Shown here: piece after piece, positions 8,047-18,804 of the stretch
Layout of the letters: every line of letters begins with the position of its first letter
Numbering within the stretch: the stretch's first letter is position 1
Assembly (NCBI RefSeq): GCF_029392675.1
Contig: NZ_CP113941.1
Span: forward strand, 1,166,001 to 1,230,000
Direction: 5' to 3'
Length of the DNA stretch: 64,000 nt
Source of the DNA: Lactobacillus sp. ESL0684
Lineage (GTDB): Bacteria > Bacillota > Bacilli > Lactobacillales > Lactobacillaceae
Translations under genes and position numbers: made by a program
The notes under the pieces: generated by a model
What the model was told of the DNA's origin: nothing
Databases searched by the model: none
Seen by the model: the letters and a program-made list of their open reading frames with translations, nothing else

Positions 8047-10815
8047 ATGAATAAGATAATTTGGCAAGATATCTGGCAATCAATTAAACATACTAAAGGA
8101 CAATTTTTATCAATTTTTGGCTTAATGCTGATTGGTGCTTTTGCCCTAGTCGGCCTGATGGTTACTGGGCCAGATATGCGTGATACCGGTAATCACTATG
8201 CACAAAAACTCAATACACCTGATTTATCCGTCATGAGTAATTATGGACTTGATAAACAAGATGCTAAAAAAATCCGCCAAACTAAAGGTCTTAAAGATGT
8301 TGAGTTCGGTTATATGACCGATACCGTGGTCAAAAATAGTACTAAAAGTTTCCGAATTTTTTCTAAGCCTAAAAAAATTGGCAAATACGAATTACGCAAA
8401 GGTCGTTTACCAAAACATAATAATGAAATTGCCCTAGCTGCTCAGTTTTCCAAAAAATATCATCTTGGGCAAACAATTGTTTTTACTGAAAAAAAGAGTG
8501 CTTTAGGAACCACACTGTTAAAACGGCATCAATTCAAAATAGTTGGTTTTATCTATTCTGGGCAAATCCTATCAAATGTTAATCTGGGTCAAAGTACTAA
8601 CGGTACTGGCGAACTCAACGGTTATGGGATCGTCAATCCCCAAAACTTCGACCATACGGTTTACACAGTAGCTAATCTAACTTACAAAAATCTGCATGGC
8701 CTTGATTCTTATAGCAAAAATTATTCTGAAAAACTCCGTCGTCATAAAAAAGCATTGACTAAAACACTCAAGTCCAATGCTGGAGCTCGCAAACAGCGGA
8801 TTATTGCGACTGCGAAAAAACAGCTACAACCGAGTGAACAAAAACTGTCTCAGACAAAGCAAAAGTTAAATTCAGCCAAAAAACAATTGATCGATAATCA
8901 GAATGAATTAACAACTCAAAAGGAGCAATTAACCGCGCAAGCTCGGCAGAATCCAAATCCATCTCCAGAAGAGCAATTATCTGCCAAACAAGCTCAAGCC
9001 AAAATAACTGTGGCTGAAAAACAATTGCAAGCTAAGCAAGCAGAATTCACTGCCAAAAGTAAAACCGCAGTTCAAAAAATTACTGCAGGACAAACTAAAA
9101 TTGCTAAAGCCAAAAAGCAGCTTAAACAACTGAAAAAGCCCAGTTATAGCGTCAATAATCGTCGAGAAATTCCTGGTGGTGATGGTAACTTGGTTCATAC
9201 CACAGTCGCACAGGTGGTGGATGATCTAGCCAAAGTCTTCCCCATTTTCCTTTACTTTGTAGCTGCGTTAGTTACGTTTACTACGATGAACCGCTTCATT
9301 GATGAGGAAAGAATCAATTCTGGTACTTTAAAGGCTCTAGGTTATGATGATCATACCATTATTAGTAAGTTCGTTTTCTACGGCTTTTCAGCTGGGACTC
9401 TGGGTACTTTGGTTGGCATTTTCTTAGGACATACATTAATGCCTCAAATTGTTTATCATGCTTATTACCAATCGATTACTCTGCCGCCGATTGAAACCCA
9501 CTTTTATTGGCCAATCAGCTTGATTGCCCTCATTTTAGCTTGGATAAGTTCTGTTCTACCAGCATATTTAACCGCAAAAAATGAATTTCGAGAACAACCA
9601 GCAGCATTACTATTACCAAAGCCACCAGCAGCTGGCTCTAAAATCTTGTTAGAAAAAATTCCCTTTATTTGGCATCGACTTAACTTTACGCATAAAGTCA
9701 CTGCTCGGAATATTTTTCGCTATAAAAAACGGATGCTAATGACCATCTTTGGCGTTTGTGGTGCTGCTACGCTACTTTTTGCTGGTTTTGCAGTCAAAAA
9801 TTCGATTAGTAACATGAATGAACGGCAATTTTCACAGTTGCTTCATTATGATTTGATTGTCGCTCACAGTTCCAGCAATACTAAGGCAATTAAAGCTAAG
9901 TTGCAGCAAAAAGCGATTAAATCGGAAACTCCAGTTTACTATGAGTCAATGAATAAAACTACTGGTAAAAATGGTGATAATCAAAGCATTACTTTAATTG
10001 TTCCGCAAAAGCAGCAGAGCTTTTCTAAATACGTTACCCTTAATCAGCGCTCAACCAACCAGAAAATCAAACTCTCTAATCGGGGTGTGATTATTTCAGA
10101 GCGTCTAGCTGATTTATTGGGAGCTAAAAAAGGTAGTCAAATTACCCTAAATAGTGCCACTGGTCATCAACAAAAAATGACGGTTGCTGGAATTACCGAA
10201 ATGTACACCGGACACTTTGTCTTTATGAATCAACGGCAATATCAGCAAGTCTTTAATCATAAATATCACCCCAATGCCAATCTAGTTATCTTAAAAAATA
10301 GTGACCAAGCAAATACTCGCAAAGAAGCAGCGCAATTCATGAAATTAAGCGGTATTAGCGGCGTTGTCCAAAATACTGCTATCAGCCAGGAACTCGACGT
10401 AGTTGTACAATCACTCAACCTAATTATGATAGTCTTAATCGTTGTGGCCGGCCTACTAGCAGTTGTCATTTTATACAACCTAACTAATATTAATATTGCC
10501 GAGCGCATTCGCGAGTTGTCAACAATTAAAGTATTAGGCTTTTATGAAAAAGAAGTTACACTATATATCTACCGAGAAACAATTTTACTAACTGGAATAG
10601 GAATTTTAGTGGGTTATCTGACAGGTGATTTACTCTATCGCTACATCTTGTATGTAGTTCCACCCGATAATGTAATGTTCAACCCAGCACTAACCGCGTC
10701 AAGTTTTCTTTGGCCTCTAGGAGTCATCGGGATTGTGACTATCGTATTAGGCTATGTTGTTAATCGCAAATTAAGTAATTTAGACATGCTTGAAGCTTTA
10801 AAATCCGTCGATTAA
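8047..10815 (+). CDS. FtsX-like ABC transporter permease with extracytoplasmic coiled coil
   Basis: A 922-residue permease with an N-terminal membrane helix (about 15-38), a long extracytoplasmic domain, three helices around 395-520, a second membrane unit starting near 570, another extracytoplasmic domain and three C-terminal helices. Residues about 240-370 are lysine/glutamine-rich heptads (coiled coil). The FtsX-fold and pairing with the MacB-like ATPase suggest mechanotransmission or peptide export/resistance. The ATG at 8047 is taken because AGAGGG precedes it; a longer frame from 8026 overlaps the ATPase gene. Confidence 0.92.
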   Translation: MNKIIWQDIWQSIKHTKGQFLSIFGLMLIGAFALVGLMVTGPDMRDTGNHYAQKLNTPDLSVMSNYGLDKQDAKKIRQTKGLKDVEFGYMTDTVVKNSTKSFRIFSKPKKIGKYELRKGRLPKHNNEIALAAQFSKKYHLGQTIVFTEKKSALGTTLLKRHQFKIVGFIYSGQILSNVNLGQSTNGTGELNGYGIVNPQNFDHTVYTVANLTYKNLHGLDSYSKNYSEKLRRHKKALTKTLKSNAGARKQRIIATAKKQLQPSEQKLSQTKQKLNSAKKQLIDNQNELTTQKEQLTAQARQNPNPSPEEQLSAKQAQAKITVAEKQLQAKQAEFTAKSKTAVQKITAGQTKIAKAKKQLKQLKKPSYSVNNRREIPGGDGNLVHTTVAQVVDDLAKVFPIFLYFVAALVTFTTMNRFIDEERINSGTLKALGYDDHTIISKFVFYGFSAGTLGTLVGIFLGHTLMPQIVYHAYYQSITLPPIETHFYWPISLIALILAWISSVLPAYLTAKNEFREQPAALLLPKPPAAGSKILLEKIPFIWHRLNFTHKVTARNIFRYKKRMLMTIFGVCGAATLLFAGFAVKNSISNMNERQFSQLLHYDLIVAHSSSNTKAIKAKLQQKAIKSETPVYYESMNKTTGKNGDNQSITLIVPQKQQSFSKYVTLNQRSTNQKIKLSNRGVIISERLADLLGAKKGSQITLNSATGHQQKMTVAGITEMYTGHFVFMNQRQYQQVFNHKYHPNANLVILKNSDQANTRKEAAQFMKLSGISGVVQNTAISQELDVVVQSLNLIMIVLIVVAGLLAVVILYNLTNINIAERIRELSTIKVLGFYEKEVTLYIYRETILLTGIGILVGYLTGDLLYRYILYVVPPDNVMFNPALTASSFLWPLGVIGIVTIVLGYVVNRKLSNLDMLEALKSVD

Positions 10816-10819
10816 AACT

Positions 10820-10857
10820 AAAAAGGTAGCATTTCAATTTGAAGTGCTACCTTTTTT
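10820..10857. terminator. Bidirectional terminator between permease and grpB
   Basis: AAAAGGTAGCA...TGCTACCTTTT hairpin with an A run on one side and a T run on the other. The stop codon of the converging gene lies inside it. Confidence 0.85.
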
Positions 10858-11413
10858 GTGCAAAATAAGCATTAGCATGTTGCTTAATTTCGTCAATCAC
10901 TGGCCCCTTAGCATCAGCATAATCTTGAACTGTTGACCAATTTTGCTTAGCCAGGTCGGCTTTTGTTTGCTGATATTTTAAGCGATCAACCTCATTAATT
11001 CTGAGCCAATCTCGGAAGTTAACTAAGTCTTTTGCTTCTTTACTGTTGGGACTATAAACATGCAAATGTAGACGTTCGCCAACATCAATCAGCATCCGAT
11101 GTTCTTCAAAGTCTGGCTCGCGTATCCGCAAGCTAAAGCCTGCTTCTTCCAGCTGTGGCAAGTAACTTTGCTCCTTAGCTGAATCAGGAACTAGCAGTAA
11201 AATATCAACAATTGGCTTAGCACATAATCCCGGAATTGCCGTCGAACCAACATGTTCGATTTTTAGGGCTGTTTTACCTAAGGCCCGCTTAATTTTAGTT
11301 TTTTGAGCTTCAAAAAACGTTGCCCAATTTGGATCATAATCGACTAATTTAATAGGCTTATTTTTGGCTACCTTGCCAATAGTTACCCTTTGTAAATGCT
11401 CAAGTGATGTCAT
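10847..11413 (-). CDS. GrpB/UPF0157 family nucleotidyltransferase-like protein
   Basis: A 188-residue GrpB-family protein. The motif V-D-Y-D-P-N-W-A-T-F-F near residues 23-33 and E-H-V-G-S-T-A-I-P-G-L-C-A-K-P-I-V-D-I-L near 53-72 are diagnostic of the UPF0157/GrpB fold, related to nucleotidyltransferases (G-S...D-I motif). No defined physiological substrate. It converges on the FtsX-like permease and shares its terminator; monocistronic. Confidence 0.9.
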   Translation of the reverse strand: MTSLEHLQRVTIGKVAKNKPIKLVDYDPNWATFFEAQKTKIKRALGKTALKIEHVGSTAIPGLCAKPIVDILLLVPDSAKEQSYLPQLEEAGFSLRIREPDFEEHRMLIDVGERLHLHVYSPNSKEAKDLVNFRDWLRINEVDRLKYQQTKADLAKQNWSTVQDYADAKGPVIDEIKQHANAYFAQKR

Positions 11414-11626
11414 TTAACAGTCCCCCCTACTTCGACAATCTTAAATGTTATTATAGCAAAATTTCTGAAATAAGAATGGGACTAAAATGATTTTTATGCT
11501 ATACTACCTCACATAGCCTTAATGTTAAACTATCAAATAGGTCTTCAAAATTAAACAGTAAAAATGATTATCACATCCTTCCTTTTTAGTGATAGCCAAT
11601 TTTAACTTAATTTATGGAGCATATTT

Positions 11627-12391
11627 TTGAAAAACATTTTATCAATTGAACACTTAAAAAAGACCTACGAAAAACGCGGACAAAATTTCACTGCGTTAGT
11701 CGATGTTTCGTTTACAATCGGTCAAGGAGAAATAGTATCTTTATTAGGGCCAAATGGTGCAGGTAAAACTACTATTGTCTCAATTATTGGCGGCTACTTG
11801 CTGCCAACTGCTGGTAAAGTCATCATGAATGGTCATGACATTACCACCACCAGAAAAAGACCCAGAATGGGCGTTTCTTTTGGCGGGGAATTAGGATTTT
11901 ACCGTAGTGCAACTGCTAAACAAAACCTATCTTTTTTTGCTGATTTAGCTAAAGTCCCATATAGAAAACAAACAGCAGAAATTACTCGGGTACTATCAAT
12001 AGTTGACTTAGCAGGCGTTGCCAATAAAAAAATAAGTGCCTTTTCTAAAGGCATGATTCAAAGGCTACATATTGCTCGTGCTCTGCTTGGCAATCCTAGT
12101 TTGCTGCTCCTTGACGAACCAACTAGCGGTTTGGATGTTGAAATTGCTAGTAGCATTCGCAACACGGTAAAGCAGCTAGCCGATAGCGGCATCAGTATCT
12201 TGCTTACCAGTCATACAATGACTGAAGTTGAGCAATTAGCCAATAATATTATTTTATTGGGGGCTGGCAAAGTATTTGCCAGTGGCAGCGTCACTGAAAT
12301 TGTTAAGCAAGCAAATAGCCAAAGTTCTGACCATCCCAATACCTTGGAAGAATCTTACTTAGCATTGGCACCAAAACTGCGGAGGAAATAA
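11627..12391 (+). CDS. ABC-2 type exporter ATP-binding protein
   Basis: A 254-residue ATPase with Walker A G-P-N-G-A-G-K-T at 41-48, a degenerate signature F-S-K-G-M-I-Q-R, Walker B L-L-L-L-D-E-P-T-S-G-L-D and a His switch S-H-T-M-T-E. This is the CcmA/NatA-like class that works with ABC-2 permeases in drug, lantibiotic or sodium export. It starts at TTG (11627) with TGGAGC seven bases upstream; no better start exists. Two permeases follow with 2- and 1-base junctions, forming a three-gene operon. Confidence 0.92.
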   Translation: MKNILSIEHLKKTYEKRGQNFTALVDVSFTIGQGEIVSLLGPNGAGKTTIVSIIGGYLLPTAGKVIMNGHDITTTRKRPRMGVSFGGELGFYRSATAKQNLSFFADLAKVPYRKQTAEITRVLSIVDLAGVANKKISAFSKGMIQRLHIARALLGNPSLLLLDEPTSGLDVEIASSIRNTVKQLADSGISILLTSHTMTEVEQLANNIILLGAGKVFASGSVTEIVKQANSQSSDHPNTLEESYLALAPKLRRK

Positions 12392-12393
12392 CA

Positions 12394-13125
12394 ATGAGAT
12401 TTATCCGTTTGTTTTATTTCCATGTCAAAGATTACTTGTCAGATCAGTACTTCGTCTGGTTAACAATTACCAGTACAGTATCGATCTTCTTAGTCCAATA
12501 CACTGTCGCTTATGCCAGTCATACTCTTACTAATCCTATGCTTTGGCGACAAAGCGGGATTTTCGGACTATGGACTTCGTGTACCACTGTTGCTGGCTGC
12601 ATTAATTTTGAACAGGCAAAAGGCACATTGCCCTACCTATTGAACAATCAATACGATGAACGTCTGTCACTAATTACGTTATTGCTACCTGCTTCTAGTT
12701 ATGGACTGTGTAGTTTTCCGATTGCCTTTATTTTAGCCAAAATTTTTGGCGTGGCAACTGGACAAGTTACCGGACAGTTTGTCTTAAGCTGCTTACTATT
12801 ATGGCTGGCAGCAAGCTTGATGGGAATCTTAATTGCCTCTTGCTTAACCCTAACTAGCGATGCGATGGTTTACGAAACGCTAATTGGTACACCAATTTTA
12901 TTGTTAGCTGGGTTATTCGGTAACAGCGCAATTCTAACACCATTAACTAACATTTCTAAGTGGTTGATTCCATTAACTACACCCGTTGCCAATATTACCA
13001 GGCAGCAAAGCCTTGACTGGCCTGCCTACTTATGCAGTCTGTGTCTTTGGATGATTCTGATTAATTTAGTAGTTAAAAAGATTAACTTTTTAGCTCGTAA
13101 GAAAGGAGCTCTGAAGATAATCTAA
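12394..13125 (+). CDS. ABC-2 type permease subunit (first)
   Basis: A 243-residue protein with six hydrophobic segments and short loops, lacking enzymatic motifs. Position directly after the ATPase (two bases) and size fit the membrane half of an ABC-2 exporter. I do not recognise a specific subfamily. Its stop overlaps the start of the next permease by one base, which suggests a heterodimeric channel made at equal ratio. Confidence 0.8.
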   Translation: MRFIRLFYFHVKDYLSDQYFVWLTITSTVSIFLVQYTVAYASHTLTNPMLWRQSGIFGLWTSCTTVAGCINFEQAKGTLPYLLNNQYDERLSLITLLLPASSYGLCSFPIAFILAKIFGVATGQVTGQFVLSCLLLWLAASLMGILIASCLTLTSDAMVYETLIGTPILLLAGLFGNSAILTPLTNISKWLIPLTTPVANITRQQSLDWPAYLCSLCLWMILINLVVKKINFLARKKGALKII

Positions 13126-13844
13126 TGCTGACTACGCAATTTTCTTCACTATCATTTTTACATAATTGGCGTACTAAATTAGTTTATTTCTTTATTACAC
13201 CAATAATTGATTTATTCTTACTAGTCTTAATTAATGCCCAGTATACTGATAAACTCGACTGGAGTGTGGCAGTTGCTTCGATCGCAATTGACGCTGCTAG
13301 TCTAGCAATGCAAACAATGGGGCAACTATTAATTAAAGATGCCGATTTACAAATCGATTACGAATTAATCGCTAAACGACCTTTTAGTTGGCGCTATTGG
13401 ACTATCAAGACGCTAGTTGCTCTAGTTATTGGGATAAGTCTTGCATTAATTAACCTTGGTTTGCTCTTTTGCTTTGGTGCGCCAATTGTACTAATCAAAC
13501 GAGCAATAATTTTATTGCCGCTGCTTTGTCTTTACGGAGCAATTCTGGGCTTCGTTGCCTGGGCAGGATCATGGCGAATGAATGACCCCTACTTTTTAAT
13601 AAATATTTTTAGCTCAATCATGCAATTAGTAGCAGGGGTACTGGTAATTATTTCAGCTTATCCCACATGGCTAAATAAAATCGCGCTGCTTTTTCCTTTC
13701 TATGAACCAATTAATTTTATCAAATTTGGCCACGCCAATTTGACCACCAGCATATTTGTTACTTTAATTTGGTTAATAATCGGAATTATTGCTTATACCA
13801 GCCAAATCAAGTTTGTCTTGCAAACTCGTAGTCACCATTATTAA
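13125..13844 (+). CDS. ABC-2 type permease subunit (second)
   Basis: A 239-residue, six-helix hydrophobic protein similar in layout to the preceding permease. The start ATG shares its A with the previous stop. Probably the second half of the membrane channel for the ATPase at 11627. No regulator or structural peptide gene is next to the operon, so the exported substrate stays open; lantibiotic-immunity-like and multidrug exporters have this composition. Confidence 0.8.
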   Translation: MLTTQFSSLSFLHNWRTKLVYFFITPIIDLFLLVLINAQYTDKLDWSVAVASIAIDAASLAMQTMGQLLIKDADLQIDYELIAKRPFSWRYWTIKTLVALVIGISLALINLGLLFCFGAPIVLIKRAIILLPLLCLYGAILGFVAWAGSWRMNDPYFLINIFSSIMQLVAGVLVIISAYPTWLNKIALLFPFYEPINFIKFGHANLTTSIFVTLIWLIIGIIAYTSQIKFVLQTRSHHY

Positions 13845-13862
13845 TAAGCTCACACAGCTAGC

Positions 13863-13899
13863 AAAAAGGCTCCTGAAATATCTTCAGGAACCTTTTTTA
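13863..13899. terminator. Bidirectional terminator
   Basis: AAAAAGG-TCCTGAA / TTCAGGA-CCTTTTTT hairpin between the ABC-2 operon and the converging alcohol dehydrogenase gene. Confidence 0.85.
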
Positions 13900-13905
13900 T
13901 GATAT

Positions 13906-14949
13906 TTAACAATCTGCAACCTTTACCAATGACTTGATTGCCAAGCGCTTGTCCATCGCTTCATATGCTGCTTGAATTTGATCAAGAGTAAATACTTTAG
14001 TAAAGACCTTACCAGGATTTATTTTCCCCGTTAATACAGCATCAAGTAAAATCTTACGGTCATGTGTAGTTACCGCTGCAATTCCACCACGCAACCCGAC
14101 ATTATTATTAAAAAGTTTAGCTGTATCAAGGTTCGTAACCTGTGGCAAACCAACTCGCCCTACAATTGCTCCAGCACGACAAACTTGGCTGGCAGTTTCA
14201 ATTGCCAAGTCAGTTCCAACACATTCTAGCGCAGCATCAACTCCTGTGCCATTAGTCAGAGTCATGACCTTAGCAACTCCTGCTTCTCCTCTTTCACAAA
14301 CGATGTCGGTTGCACCAAACTCTTTAGCTAATCGCTGACGATCTTCATGTCTGCTCATTGCAATAATTCGTTTAGCACCGCGCAATTTTGCTGAAATTAC
14401 ACCACATAATCCTACAGCGCCATCACCAACCACAGCCACTGTATCACCAGGCTGCACTTGCGCGCTATAAGCAGCATGATAACCCGTAGCCATCACATCG
14501 GCTAAAGTTAGTAAAGAATTCAATTGCTCTTGTGAATAATCCTTAGGCTTTCCTGGGATTTTTACTAGGCCCCAATTAGCATTGTAATAACGCAAATACT
14601 CACCTTGGTAGCCACCATTTGGCCCAGCTTCCTGATTTAAACAATTACCATCAAACCCGGCCAAGCAATTAGCACAATATCCGCAACCATGAGTAAAGGG
14701 CACAATTACAAAATCTCCCACCTTAACTTGCTTAACCTCGTTTCCAAGCTCAGTGACAACTCCAATTGCCTCATGTCCAATCAAGGATTTCTTTTTACGA
14801 CTAGAAAGGCCGCGGTACCACCACAAATCTGAACCACAAACACAAGTCTGAACAATTTTAATAATTGCATCAGTTGGCTTTTTAATAGTTGGTTTAGGTA
14901 CTTCTTCAAGCCCAATCTTGCCAGGTTCAACAAAAACAGCTGCTCTCAT
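13906..14949 (-). CDS. Zinc-dependent medium-chain alcohol dehydrogenase
   Basis: A 347-residue MDR enzyme. Catalytic zinc ligand C38 is followed by G-S-D, and H59-E60 lies in G-H-E. The structural zinc cysteines are C89, C92, C95 and C103. A Rossmann motif V-V-G-D-G-A-V-G lies near 173. It oxidises or reduces an alcohol/aldehyde with NAD(P); substrate unknown. It lies 36 bases behind the CMD-cupin gene and is probably expressed from the same MerR-controlled promoter, fitting a role in aldehyde or quinone stress. Confidence 0.93.
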   Translation of the reverse strand: MRAAVFVEPGKIGLEEVPKPTIKKPTDAIIKIVQTCVCGSDLWWYRGLSSRKKKSLIGHEAIGVVTELGNEVKQVKVGDFVIVPFTHGCGYCANCLAGFDGNCLNQEAGPNGGYQGEYLRYYNANWGLVKIPGKPKDYSQEQLNSLLTLADVMATGYHAAYSAQVQPGDTVAVVGDGAVGLCGVISAKLRGAKRIIAMSRHEDRQRLAKEFGATDIVCERGEAGVAKVMTLTNGTGVDAALECVGTDLAIETASQVCRAGAIVGRVGLPQVTNLDTAKLFNNNVGLRGGIAAVTTHDRKILLDAVLTGKINPGKVFTKVFTLDQIQAAYEAMDKRLAIKSLVKVADC

Positions 14950-14985
14950 AATAATGCTCCTATAAAAATTATTAATTTATATTTT

Positions 14986-15711
14986 CTAGTTTAACTTATT
15001 ATAGTCAGCTTCAGCTACTGCTTCAAGCCACTCAGTTGAGCCAGTTGTGATCGCTAAGTGACTGAACCAAGAATCTTTAGCAGCACCATGCCAATGCTTG
15101 GTGCCATCATGAACAACCACCACGTCGCCTGGCTTTAATTCTTGAGGCTGCTTACCCCATTCTTGATACCAACCACGACCACCAGTTGCCAATAAAATCT
15201 GGCTACCATCATGATGAATATGCCAATTATTGTGACAACCAGGTTGAAAGGTCACATTATTAACCGGCACCTTGACATCTTCGCCATTGGGTAAAACCAA
15301 GGTTTCATTATAGCTTTTACCAGTAAAATACTGCGCATAGTCATCATTACTTGGACCCGTCGCAAACACCCCTGGCTGCTTAGGCTGATCAGTCTCTGAC
15401 CAAATTTCTTTTGCCCGCTTAAAGGTTGACCAAGCCTTAGGCCAACCAACATAAAACGCCAAGTGTGTAATTTCAGCAACAATCTCTTCTTTGGTAATGC
15501 CATTTTGCAATCCAACTTTTAAATGATCACCAATTTGTTCAGTATTGCCCATTGCCATTAACGCTGCAATAGTAATTAATGACCGATCATGGGCTGATAA
15601 CTCAGACTCTTTGTCCCAGACTTCACCAAATAAAACATCATCGTTTAAGGCAGCAAATTGCGGGGCAAAATTACCCAAATTTTTGCGACCAGCTGTTTGT
15701 TTTTTAACCAT
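14986..15711 (-). CDS. Carboxymuconolactone decarboxylase-like/cupin fusion protein
   Basis: A 241-residue two-domain protein. Residues about 20-100 are CMD/AhpD-like (helical, with a D-R-S-L-I-T-I-A-A-L-M-A core) but have no C-x-x-C redox pair. Residues about 145-225 are a cupin with metal-type ligands in H-N-N-W-H-I-H-H-D-G and H-D-G-T-K-H-W-H. Such fusions accompany MerR-regulated dehydrogenases in lactobacilli. Exact chemistry unknown. First gene of the pair and directly downstream of the MerR operator-promoter. Confidence 0.85.
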   Translation of the reverse strand: MVKKQTAGRKNLGNFAPQFAALNDDVLFGEVWDKESELSAHDRSLITIAALMAMGNTEQIGDHLKVGLQNGITKEEIVAEITHLAFYVGWPKAWSTFKRAKEIWSETDQPKQPGVFATGPSNDDYAQYFTGKSYNETLVLPNGEDVKVPVNNVTFQPGCHNNWHIHHDGSQILLATGGRGWYQEWGKQPQELKPGDVVVVHDGTKHWHGAAKDSWFSHLAITTGSTEWLEAVAEADYNKLN

Positions 15712-15740
15712 TTACAAATCCTCCTTAATCAATTATTGTT

Positions 15741-15771
15741 AGTATATTACTTAAAGCCCACTTTAAGTCAA
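15741..15771 (-). promoter_or_regulatory. MerR-type operator-promoter (19-bp spacer)
   Basis: On the minus strand -35 TTGACT (15766-15771) and -10 TATACT (15741-15746) are separated by 19 bp, too long for sigma alone. A perfect 8-4-8 inverted repeat ACTTAAAG-CCCA-CTTTAAGT (15749-15768) fills the spacer. This is the standard layout activated by MerR-family DNA distortion. Confidence 0.88.
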
Positions 15772-15800
15772 TCCATTAATTACAGAATGAGAGAATAACC

Positions 15801-16232
15801 GTGGTAACAAATAAAAAACAATATAGCATCGGAGAGTTTAGCAAGTTGTTCAAGCTTAATTCCTCAACCATGCGTTTCTATGAAACACAAGGCTTAATTA
15901 AACCGCACCGAAATAGTTCTGGTCGCCGCTTCTATACTGAAGACGATGTTGACTGGATGAAGTTTTTGCTTCATTTAAAGGGTACTGGTATGGCAATTGC
16001 CGACTTAAAAACCTACGTTAATTTACGCAGCCAAGGGGATGAGACCATCCCAGCTCGATTAGCATTATTAAAAAAGACCAAGCAAGGCTTCCTTAAGCAA
16101 TTCGAGCAAGTCCAACATCACTTACAAATCCTAAACGATAAGATTAATTGGTACGAAGAAAAACAGGCAGGTCTTGCAGGTGAACAAGAAGGGTTTGCCG
16201 CATATCTGAAAAAATTGGGACATAGCGTTTAA
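15801..16232 (+). CDS. MerR-family transcriptional regulator
   Basis: A 143-residue MerR protein. A winged helix-turn-helix occupies residues about 8-75 (Y-S-I-G-E-F-S, then T-M-R-F-Y-E-T-Q-G-L-I), followed by a dimerisation coiled coil of about 80-128. It starts at GTG. There is not one cysteine, so it cannot be a thiol- or metal-cysteine sensor like NmlR or CueR. It is divergent from the CMD-cupin/alcohol dehydrogenase pair, whose promoter it very likely activates. Confidence 0.92.
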   Translation: MVTNKKQYSIGEFSKLFKLNSSTMRFYETQGLIKPHRNSSGRRFYTEDDVDWMKFLLHLKGTGMAIADLKTYVNLRSQGDETIPARLALLKKTKQGFLKQFEQVQHHLQILNDKINWYEEKQAGLAGEQEGFAAYLKKLGHSV

Positions 16233-16282
16233 AAAAATAACTATTATGCCAGCCAGTATTATTAACAATGCCTTTTTTAAAA

Positions 16283-16308
16283 AGCTACTTCTTTGTAGCT
16301 CAATTTTT
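16283..16308 (+). terminator. Possible terminator after merR
   Basis: AGCTAC-TTCTTT-GTAGCT hairpin followed by CAATTTTT; short stem. Confidence 0.45.
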
Positions 16309-16310
16309 GC

Positions 16311-16339
16311 TTGACCCCACCTTAAATCACTAGTAAAGT
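16311..16339 (+). promoter_or_regulatory. guaB promoter
   Basis: -35 TTGACC (16311-16316), 17-bp spacer, -10 TAAAGT (16334-16339). Confidence 0.6.
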
Positions 16340-16367
16340 GTAATAAAATTATTTTCTATTTTTATAA

Positions 16368-17987
<1,620 letters not shown>

Positions 17988-17991
17988 AGCA

Positions 17992-18027
17992 AAAAAAGAG
18001 AACCTATTCGAACAGGTTCTCTTTTTT
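17992..18027. terminator. Bidirectional terminator
   Basis: AAAGAGAACCT-ATTCGA-ACAGGTTCTCTTT hairpin, closing both the guaB/HIT transcript and the fab operon. Confidence 0.88.
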
Positions 18028-18030
18028 AAT

Positions 18031-18804
18031 TTAAAATTTACGATAACGTGCTTGCCGCTGCTCCAATAATTCAACTAATGACAACTGATCAAAATCTTCT
18101 AGTTGCTTAGCAATCAATTGTTTTAATTCTGCAGCAGCATTAGCCAAGACCCGTTCAGGCAAAACTTGTTCCACAATTTCGTGTTCTTTAAGCCATGCTG
18201 GTTCAATATGCATTACATCAGCTGCCTTTTGCGCCTGCTGACCATCTTTATACATAATCGACGCAAAGCCTTCAGGAGATACGGCAGTATACATACTATG
18301 TTCAAGCATCCACACCCGATCGCTACAAGCCAGTGCCAAGGCGCCCCCAGATCCAGCTTCACCAATAATTATTGTCAATAGTGGCACTGTTAATTGCAGC
18401 ATCTCACTAATATTTTTAGCTAAAATCTGACCCTGACCACTAGCTTCAGCAGTAGCTCCAGGATAAGCACCAGGGGTATTAATTAAAGTGATAATTGGCA
18501 GCTTCAATGCTTGCGCTGTTTTCATTACTCGCAGTGCCTTACGATAGCCTTGCGGAGTAGGACTGCCAAAATTGGTCGCCATTCTGGTATCTAAATCCCG
18601 GCCTTTATTAGTAGCAATTACTGCCACAGCACGCCCATTAATGGTAGCGAGTCCGGCAATAATTGCAGGATCGTCTGCCGCCACACGATCACCATGCATC
18701 TCAAAAAAATCAGGACACAATTGCTTAACCAAAGCCATCATATCCGTTTTGTCAGTACTACGTGCTCCTGCCATAATTTCTGCAATTTTTTTATTTTTTG
18801 ACAT
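18031..18804 (-). CDS. accA: Acetyl-CoA carboxylase carboxyltransferase, alpha subunit
   Basis: A 257-residue AccA with the crotonase-like fold, ending the fab operon. The region I-I-G-E-A-G-S-G-G-A-L-A-L and Y-T-A-V-S-P-E-G are typical. With AccD it transfers the carboxyl group from biotinyl-AccB to acetyl-CoA, giving malonyl-CoA. The ATG at 18804 is used because the conserved N-terminus begins there. It overlaps accD by 14 bases. It is shorter than the E. coli enzyme, as usual in lactobacilli. Confidence 0.95.
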   Translation of the reverse strand: MSKNKKIAEIMAGARSTDKTDMMALVKQLCPDFFEMHGDRVAADDPAIIAGLATINGRAVAVIATNKGRDLDTRMATNFGSPTPQGYRKALRVMKTAQALKLPIITLINTPGAYPGATAEASGQGQILAKNISEMLQLTVPLLTIIIGEAGSGGALALACSDRVWMLEHSMYTAVSPEGFASIMYKDGQQAQKAADVMHIEPAWLKEHEIVEQVLPERVLANAAAELKQLIAKQLEDFDQLSLVELLEQRQARYRKF

